64,000 nt of DNA, taken from positions 558,001 to 622,000 of the forward strand of contig CAWGMT010000025.1 in the NCBI GenBank assembly GCA_963823675.1, read 5' to 3'. Of the stretch, positions 58,750 through 64,000 are shown one piece after another. Position numbers and translations under genes: made by a program. The stretch's first letter is position 1; each line of letters starts with the position of its first letter. This stretch comes from CAWGMT01 sp963823675 (GTDB lineage: Bacteria; Planctomycetota; Planctomycetia; Isosphaerales; Isosphaeraceae). Under the pieces are notes generated by a model. That model ran no database searches and was not told the origin of the DNA. It was given only the letters and a program-made list of their open reading frames with translations.

Positions 58750-60459
58750 ATGTGGAACCGTAATCGCGGACGCCGCTTGCAGATGGCCGTTCGGTATCGT
58801 GGCGCGAGCACGAGGCCGGTGCGCCGGGTGTCATGCGAGCCCGCGCTCGACGTTCTGGAAAACCGCCAGTTGATGACGGCGTCTCTGCAAGCCATTCCGG
58901 CCGTAACCGTCCCGGCTCTCCAGGGATATACCGTCCCCTTGCTCGCCAACAGCGGCACCACCGACGCCCAGACCTTCACGGTCACGTCCAGCAACCCGGA
59001 CATCGCCGCGTCGGTGGCTCAGGGCCCATTCTGGACCCTGGGCGTTTCCTACGACGACTCGACGAACGCATCGCAAAGCTTCACGGGATCGTTGACCTTC
59101 CAGCTCTTCCAGACCTTGACGCCGAATACCGTCAACATGATCACCCAGTTCACCAACGATGAGTTCTACGTGAACTCCGGCTACTATTTTCCCCGGGTCG
59201 TGAGCGACTTCGACTCGCCCACAACGACCGTCATCCAGGGAGGCTCGACCACGCAGGACGGCACCGGTACCGGCGGTGAGCCCAATACACCCTTTGCCAA
59301 TGAAAACGTTCAGCAACTGGCACTCACTGGCGTCGATCAACTGGCGCTAGCGAACTCCGGCGGGACGGACTCGAATAATACGCAGTTCTTCATCAACACC
59401 GGACCGGCCGACGCCCTGGGATACAACTACACGGTCTTTGGCCAGCTTGTCTCCGGCCAGGCCACACTGGCCAAGATGGCCTCTATACCCGTCCAGGACA
59501 ATCCCGTCAGCAAGGAACATTCCGAGCCGGTCAACCCCTTGAAAATCACATCGGCGTCGCTCTCTTCCACGAGTCCCGACGGCGTGGTCATCCTCGACAC
59601 CACGCAGGCAAAGCCAGGCGAAACGGCTACCATCACCGTCAAGGCGACCGACCCAGTTGACGGCACGACGACATCTCAGTCATTCAACGTCCTGGTCGGA
59701 CCGTACATCGGGCCGACGACCTCTTCGACGATCGGTAATGTCAACTTCAAGCCGTATGCGAGTCCGGTCGCGGCGGCCGCCTATGACAACGTCGCGAACC
59801 AGATTCAGTTGTCAGGTCAGAGCACTTACCCCGACACCACCGTCCCGGCGCCGCTAAGTTACGACTTGATCTCGCAGCCGAGCCACGGCACCATCAGCAA
59901 CTTCAATGCTGCAACGGGCACATTGACCTACACGCCGGACCCAGGGTACTTGGGTGCTGACACGTTTCAGTACGTGGTGACGGCGACCGGTCCCAACACG
60001 TCGGCCGCCCCGGCGACCAGCAACCCCGCCACGGTCACGCTCGCCGTCTCCGCGCCACCGCCGGTGGTATCCGTCCAGAACGTCTCGCTGGCCACGAACC
60101 AGAGGCACATGGTGTCGCAAATCGATGTGACTTTCAGCGGGCAAGTCAACGCCACGGAGGCCGACGAGACCGGGATCTATCATCTGGCCTTTCCCAACAA
60201 GAAAGGCTCTTATACGGCCAGGAACGCGGTCGTCGTCAAACTCCGCTCGGCGGTGTACAGCGCGGCGACGGACAGCGTGACCCTCACCCCGAGGAGGCCA
60301 TTCGCGCTCAAGTCCCAGGCATTGCAGCTCGAGATCAACGGAACGTCCCCGTCCGGTCTCCAAGATGCCGTGGGCCAGTATATAGCCGGCGCCGCTAACG
60401 GCCCGGCCGGGAGCGACGCCGTGGTCTTGATCTCCAAGAATGTGGTGGAGGTAGAGTGA
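58750..60459 (+). CDS. exported cyclophilin-type peptidyl-prolyl isomerase with Ig-like repeats
   Basis: 569 aa. The head is Arg-rich without a hydrophobic signal but contains CEPALDVLENRQLMTAS, a variant of the planctomycete LEPRxLL(S) surface motif. Cyclophilin domain at about residues 95-245: SGYYFPRVVSDF, VIQGGSTTQDG, NTQFFINTGPADAL, YTVFGQLVSGQATLA. Downstream are cadherin/VCBS-like beta repeats (TATITVKATDPVDGTTTSQS, GTISNFNAATGTLTYTPDPG) and a last Ig-like domain. A surface-located folding or adhesion protein. The active-site Arg is in FPRVV and the QFFI segment is present. Confidence 0.82.
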   Translation: MWNRNRGRRLQMAVRYRGASTRPVRRVSCEPALDVLENRQLMTASLQAIPAVTVPALQGYTVPLLANSGTTDAQTFTVTSSNPDIAASVAQGPFWTLGVSYDDSTNASQSFTGSLTFQLFQTLTPNTVNMITQFTNDEFYVNSGYYFPRVVSDFDSPTTTVIQGGSTTQDGTGTGGEPNTPFANENVQQLALTGVDQLALANSGGTDSNNTQFFINTGPADALGYNYTVFGQLVSGQATLAKMASIPVQDNPVSKEHSEPVNPLKITSASLSSTSPDGVVILDTTQAKPGETATITVKATDPVDGTTTSQSFNVLVGPYIGPTTSSTIGNVNFKPYASPVAAAAYDNVANQIQLSGQSTYPDTTVPAPLSYDLISQPSHGTISNFNAATGTLTYTPDPGYLGADTFQYVVTATGPNTSAAPATSNPATVTLAVSAPPPVVSVQNVSLATNQRHMVSQIDVTFSGQVNATEADETGIYHLAFPNKKGSYTARNAVVVKLRSAVYSAATDSVTLTPRRPFALKSQALQLEINGTSPSGLQDAVGQYIAGAANGPAGSDAVVLISKNVVEVE

Positions 60460-60486
60460 ACAGAAAGGCTTGAGACGTCCTACCTG

Positions 60487-61608
60487 CTAATAAGTTCGCC
60501 CGAGGTAGCCCACGATCGCCCGCTTCAGTTCAAGAGGATCAATCGCACCGGTCTTGCGATAGAGGATCTTGCCGCCGGGTGCGATCACCAGAGTGTAGGG
60601 AACCGGGCCTGGCCACTGGCGATCGAGTGCCTCGGCAAACTTGTCGCGGTCGTCGCCGTTCCAGATGTAGTTGAGCGCCGCGACGTGATTCTCCTTCAAC
60701 ACCTTGACGGCATCTTCTTTCTTCCCGATGTCGTCGAGGCTGATCGTCACGAGCTGGAAGTTGCGTCCGCGATACATCCGGTTCATCGTCACAAACTCGG
60801 GCAATTCGGCGACGCACGGGCCGCACCAGCTCGCCCAGAGATTCACCAGCAGCAACTTTTTGGTGTCGTTGGCGGCGAGCTTGGCGACCTCGGCGATGTC
60901 GATCGGCTCGAGGTTGACCGGCTCGGCGTTCCAGCGGGCGAGCGATTTCTGGGCGTCGGCCGCCTTCTCGGCCCACTTGGTCGAGCAGCCGACGACGCGG
61001 GTCGTCGGCACCGCGACCTCCCGGCCTGCGAGCAGGGCTTCGACGGCGTTCTTGGCCTCGTGTGATTTGACGGTCTTGACCTCGGAGTCGTCGAACCGGC
61101 CGACGTAACGAAGCTTGCGCTCGCTGTCGAAGATGAAGACATGCGGAGTGGCGAGCACGCCATAGGCCTTGGCAGTTGCCTGGGTTTCGCCGTCGTACAG
61201 GTAAGGGTAAAGAAAACCGTGGTCCTTGGCCCGGATCTTCATCTCATCGAACGAGTCGCCCAGGTCGGTGTAGCCGAGCTCGTCAAGCCGCACGGCCTTG
61301 GGGTCGTTGGGCGAGATTGCGACGACGGCAACGCCGCGATCGCGATAATCCGCGTGCAGCCGGGCAAGCCGGCCCTCGTAGGCCTGGGCTGTCGGACAGT
61401 GATTGCAGGTGAAGACGACGACCAGGACCTTCGCCTGAGAAAAGTCGGCGAGGCTGTAGGTTTTGCCATCGACTCCAGGAAGCTGGAAGTCGGGGGCCTG
61501 GGAACCGATTGCCAGCGTCTCGCGCCCGGGCGGTTCGGCAGCCGCCGCGATGGCGGGCAAGATCACGGACAGGACGACATTTGCCACGCTTTTCAAGACG
61601 AGCTTCAT
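60487..61608 (-). CDS. exported tandem thioredoxin-fold protein
   Basis: 373 aa from ATG 61608; a further upstream GTG-type extension is rejected. Signal peptide VANVVLSVILPAIAAAAE. Domain 1 (about residues 30-190) is peroxiredoxin/TlpA-like with SQAPDFQLPGVDGKTYSLAD, VVFTCNHCPTAQAYE (CxxC) and the GVLATPHVFIFD cis-Pro loop. Domain 2 (about 225-373) has LLLVNLWASWCGPCVAELPE and GPVPYTLVIAPGGKILYRKT. Two redox centres in one chain suggest a disulfide relay or peroxide-sensing role outside the cytoplasm. Convergent with the cyclophilin gene. Confidence 0.92.
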   Translation of the reverse strand: MKLVLKSVANVVLSVILPAIAAAAEPPGRETLAIGSQAPDFQLPGVDGKTYSLADFSQAKVLVVVFTCNHCPTAQAYEGRLARLHADYRDRGVAVVAISPNDPKAVRLDELGYTDLGDSFDEMKIRAKDHGFLYPYLYDGETQATAKAYGVLATPHVFIFDSERKLRYVGRFDDSEVKTVKSHEAKNAVEALLAGREVAVPTTRVVGCSTKWAEKAADAQKSLARWNAEPVNLEPIDIAEVAKLAANDTKKLLLVNLWASWCGPCVAELPEFVTMNRMYRGRNFQLVTISLDDIGKKEDAVKVLKENHVAALNYIWNGDDRDKFAEALDRQWPGPVPYTLVIAPGGKILYRKTGAIDPLELKRAIVGYLGRTY

Positions 61609-61898
61609 GATCGAGGTCTCCGGCGTCTCCGACCTTGCAGTTTGTGCCAACCCGCAGTGTGCCACGCCGGGGCCGGCATTCCAAGCCGCTGGTCAATCCA
61701 GCGCTGGCGCTTTTTTCGGTGTCCGCTACTTGCCGGGCTTATGCCGCCGTTGCACCCCAGCCGATAACACAGGCAAACGACATAAGACGAGGGAACCCGG
61801 TTAACCGCTCTGGTAACGCGTCGGTGCTTTGATTCAGGACGGCGCTCAAAACGCGCCGTGCCTTTGACAACGATTTGCGATTGTTCCACAATGAGCTT

Positions 61899-62222
61899 AT
61901 GGCACGCAAGCAGCCATTTGAGCTCAGCTACGACCACGCGACGAAGGAGCAATTGCGGGCCATCCCAGCGAAGTATCACTCGCTCATTCGGAGGGTCGTC
62001 GAGGAGCAGTTGCGTTTCGAGCCGGAAAGTGAAACCCGAAATCGTAAGCCTCTTCAGCAGCCGGTACCTTTCGAGGCAACCTGGGAGCTCCGGTTCGGCC
62101 CGGATAATCGTTTCCGCGTGCTTTACGGCATTGATCACGCGCGTCAAGAAGTCCAAATCCAGGCGATCGGCGTCAAAAAAGGCGCTCGATTGTTCGTCGC
62201 TGGAGAGGAGGTAAAACTGTGA
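61899..62222 (+). CDS. RelE/ParE-family toxin
   Basis: 107 aa from ATG 61899. FELSYDHATKEQLRAIPAKY HS helix-start followed by the strand core WELRFGPDNRFRVLYGIDHA and QEVQIQAIGVKKGARLFVAG match the RelE/ParE fold (Arg in NRFRVLY). The antitoxin gene starts inside its last codons (GTG at 62219 over TGA 62222), so the toxin comes first, reversed from the usual order. mRNA interferase activity is inferred from the family. Confidence 0.82.
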   Translation: MARKQPFELSYDHATKEQLRAIPAKYHSLIRRVVEEQLRFEPESETRNRKPLQQPVPFEATWELRFGPDNRFRVLYGIDHARQEVQIQAIGVKKGARLFVAGEEVKL

Positions 62223-62545
62223 GGGTTGCTTCCGAGACAGAAGTTGCGTCGGATTTTGCCGTTTATCTGAAGGCAAGCGAACAGGGTCCCATCGTCGTGA
62301 CGCGTGACGGCGAACCTGTAGCGGTCTTGCTCCGGACGGGGAGCCAAGAAGACTTGGAACGCCTGCTCATGGGCCACTCACCAAAGCTCCAGACGATTCT
62401 GGAAGCCGCGCGGAAGCGGTTTCGCGCGGGAGCCGGTATTCCCCATGAAACCTTCTGGAAAGAAGTTGAGACGGAGAACGCTGGCAGAAGCAAAAAGCGA
62501 AGCAGGACACGAAAGAACAGCCGAGCGAAGGAGAGTTCTCACTGA
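62219..62545 (+). CDS. Phd/YefM-family antitoxin
   Basis: 108 aa from GTG 62219. MRVASETEVASDFAVYLKAS, EQGPIVVTRDGEPVAVLLRT (the Phd beta hairpin) and a long charged C-terminal helix (LERLLMGHSPKLQTILEAAR) that would neutralise the toxin; the last residues are Lys/Arg/Ser-rich. It overlaps the RelE-like gene by 4 bases. Confidence 0.8.
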   Translation: MRVASETEVASDFAVYLKASEQGPIVVTRDGEPVAVLLRTGSQEDLERLLMGHSPKLQTILEAARKRFRAGAGIPHETFWKEVETENAGRSKKRSRTRKNSRAKESSH

Positions 62546-62648
62546 GCGTCGGAATCGGTTGATGGCACGGAAGCAGCCGCAATCCGCTTTGCATCGGGGT
62601 GACGCGAGATTGACGATCCAGGCGCCCTTGACCGTGCGGTCGACCGCG

Positions 62649-64000
62649 TCAGTGTCTCTGGAGCTTGATGTAGCGGTCGGCAAAGGCGAGGAACGTCGGC
62701 CAGTTCGGGCCGGTGGTGTGGCCCCCCTTGTGCTGCCGGAAGGCGAGCTCACCGTCTGTGATGCCGGTCTCCACCTCGGGGAATTCCGACGTGCCGAGGT
62801 CCTTCTTGCCCAGCAGCCGGAAGACCGGGCCGGCCGCCACGGCCGCCATGAAGCTCCCCCGCTGGTCCACCCACTGTCCCTCGGCCCCCGGGCCGGTGGA
62901 GGCGCCGTAGCTGATGAATGTGGGCCTCGGGGCGCACAGGGCGATCAATTCGTGGGCGTCCACCGGCAGGTCGCCCGGCGTCAGCGGGCCGCCGTACTTG
63001 AGGAAGTTGCCGGCCATCCAGTGGTATTCGCCCGAGCCGGTGAGGTTCTCGACCAGCTCGCCGAAGTGGCGGCGGTGCAGCTTGGCCCCGCCCTCGCCCG
63101 AGGAGCCGATGAAGCCGATGGCGAAGCGCTCGTCATACGCCATCGCCACGAGCGCCGCCTTGCCGTAGCGCGACAGGCCCTCGATCCCGACCTGCTTAGC
63201 ATCCACGGCCTTGTCGGTCTCGAAGTAATCGAGCGCGCGGCTGGCCCCCCACGCCCAGGCGCAGAGCGCCCCCCAGTCGTCGGGCTTGCGGGGCTGCCCT
63301 CTGTTGCACAGGCCGATGATGCCCCGCGTGAGCCCGGCGCCGTTGTCGGCCTGGATGCTATTGGGGACGATGATGGCATAGCCCCAGCCCTTGGCCAGGA
63401 CCAGGGGTTGCCACGGCGGTCCGAAGGGCCCGAAGGCCCTGCCACCGCTTTTTTTCGTCGCCGGCTTGGGCATCGCCTTCTTGGCCGCGGCACCGGGCCC
63501 GCCCCGTCCCGGGCCGAAACCGCCGAAGCCGAACTCCATCATCACGGGGACCGGGCTCTTCGCGTCGGCCGGCGTCGTCAGGGTGAGCTGGATGTCGACC
63601 TTGATCTGCGGGCACCGCGCGTTATCGACGTGGCCCACGAGCCGCTTGGTGACGACCGCGATGTCTCCGACCTTCTCCCGGGTGGTCCCCGTCACCTCCC
63701 AGGCCACCTTGGGCACGTCGCTCGGGACCCGTCCATAGACTTCTCGGTCGAAGTCCTCAACGATCTCCGGGCGTCGTTTGCTCCACCATGTCTCGGCGGT
63801 CGTGACCTTTTCCCCGTTCTTCAGGATCAGGGGGTCGGGCAGGTTCGGATAGGGGTTGGCCAGCGACTCGTCGTAGTTGGCGGCGTCGGCGCCCTGGGAT
63901 TCATGCCGTTGGCGCCCGGGCGCAGAGCGCTGATCTTCGAGCGCCTCCATCATCAGCTTGTGATCCTGCTGGGCGGTCAACTGGAGCGGAGCGGGGTCGG
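62649..64000 (-). CDS. CE15-like (glucuronoyl/acetyl xylan) esterase, N-terminus cut by window edge
   Basis: The frame runs through the right edge of the window, so the N-terminus (probably with signal) is missing. Visible core: YPNLPDPLILKNGEKVTTAE, YGRVPSDVPKVAWEV, a nucleophile loop QVGIEGLSRYGKAALVAMAY (GxSRxGK; CE15 enzymes have GCSRxGK), GFIGSSGEGGAKLHR (acid Glu) and the closing QHKGGHTTGPNW (His). A basic insertion GRGGPGAAAKKAMPKPATKK sits in the middle and may be species-specific. Cleaves ester bonds between glucuronic acid and lignin or xylan; substrate not proven. Confidence 0.85.
   Translation of the reverse strand, partial: DPAPLQLTAQQDHKLMMEALEDQRSAPGRQRHESQGADAANYDESLANPYPNLPDPLILKNGEKVTTAETWWSKRRPEIVEDFDREVYGRVPSDVPKVAWEVTGTTREKVGDIAVVTKRLVGHVDNARCPQIKVDIQLTLTTPADAKSPVPVMMEFGFGGFGPGRGGPGAAAKKAMPKPATKKSGGRAFGPFGPPWQPLVLAKGWGYAIIVPNSIQADNGAGLTRGIIGLCNRGQPRKPDDWGALCAWAWGASRALDYFETDKAVDAKQVGIEGLSRYGKAALVAMAYDERFAIGFIGSSGEGGAKLHRRHFGELVENLTGSGEYHWMAGNFLKYGGPLTPGDLPVDAHELIALCAPRPTFISYGASTGPGAEGQWVDQRGSFMAAVAAGPVFRLLGKKDLGTSEFPEVETGITDGELAFRQHKGGHTTGPNWPTFLAFADRYIKLQRH

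Overview
The window looks like chromosomal DNA of a planctomycete, most likely of the Isosphaera/Singulisphaera type. This is inferred from GC-rich coding sequence, a PEP-CTERM exported protein, an exported protein with a planctomycete-style LE-x-R-x-L motif, two DUF4058 proteins, the remains of an ECF sigma/Ser-Thr kinase/WD40 locus, and many loosely packed single genes. No rRNA, tRNA, CRISPR array, insertion sequence or phage gene was seen.

Layout. 1-4.1 kb: start of a DUF58 protein, a Tat-exported copper-storage protein, a CoA-binding protein and a PEP-CTERM protein with a degenerate metzincin motif. 4.2-10.8 kb: uvrB, a sugar-binding lipoprotein, nadC, birA and a TPR protein. 10.8-23.1 kb: a CobB/CbiA-like protein that lacks both catalytic motifs, a giant MscS-type channel, a sulfatase-fold membrane protein, a PBP4-type carboxypeptidase and small conserved unknowns. 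23.1-31.1 kb: membrane and secreted unknowns, a Gfo/Idh/MocA oxidoreductase, an HD-type protein, a sulfite-oxidase-like molybdoenzyme, a short DNA methylase and DUF4058. 31.1-33.5 kb: relic sigma/kinase genes and a bacterial archaemetzincin. 33.5-38.8 kb: rpsO-pnp and an NtrB/NtrC-like pair. 38.8-41.4 kb: a cluster of small toxin-antitoxin-like genes on the minus strand, including a HEPN gene and a UPF0175 gene that are both interrupted. 41.6-48.2 kb: mutL, an aroD-aroE fusion, aroK, a prepilin peptidase and a coiled-coil lipoprotein. 48.2-50.5 kb: histidine kinase, BON-like protein and ANTAR regulator. 50.7-54 kb: MaoC, SDR, a TIM-barrel protein and a second DUF4058. 54.2-64 kb: the three-gene NAD(P) transhydrogenase operon, two thioredoxin-fold proteins, a surface cyclophilin, a RelE/Phd module and a CE15-like esterase cut by the window edge.

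Five long genes (sugar-binding lipoprotein, birA, mscS, sulfite oxidase, aroDE) are each broken by one small indel. Where the site can be placed it is a 1-2 base loss, mostly in GC-rich repeats. Two of these genes are normally essential, so assembly or sequencing error is the first explanation to test. The toxin-antitoxin genes and the sigma/kinase relic look genuinely decayed, because they carry nonsense codons and larger internal deletions.

Strongest leads for new biology: the CobB/CbiA-like pseudoenzyme, the translationally coupled 162-aa protein + HEPN module, the degenerate PEP-CTERM metzincin, and the plant/chlamydia-like bifunctional AroDE.
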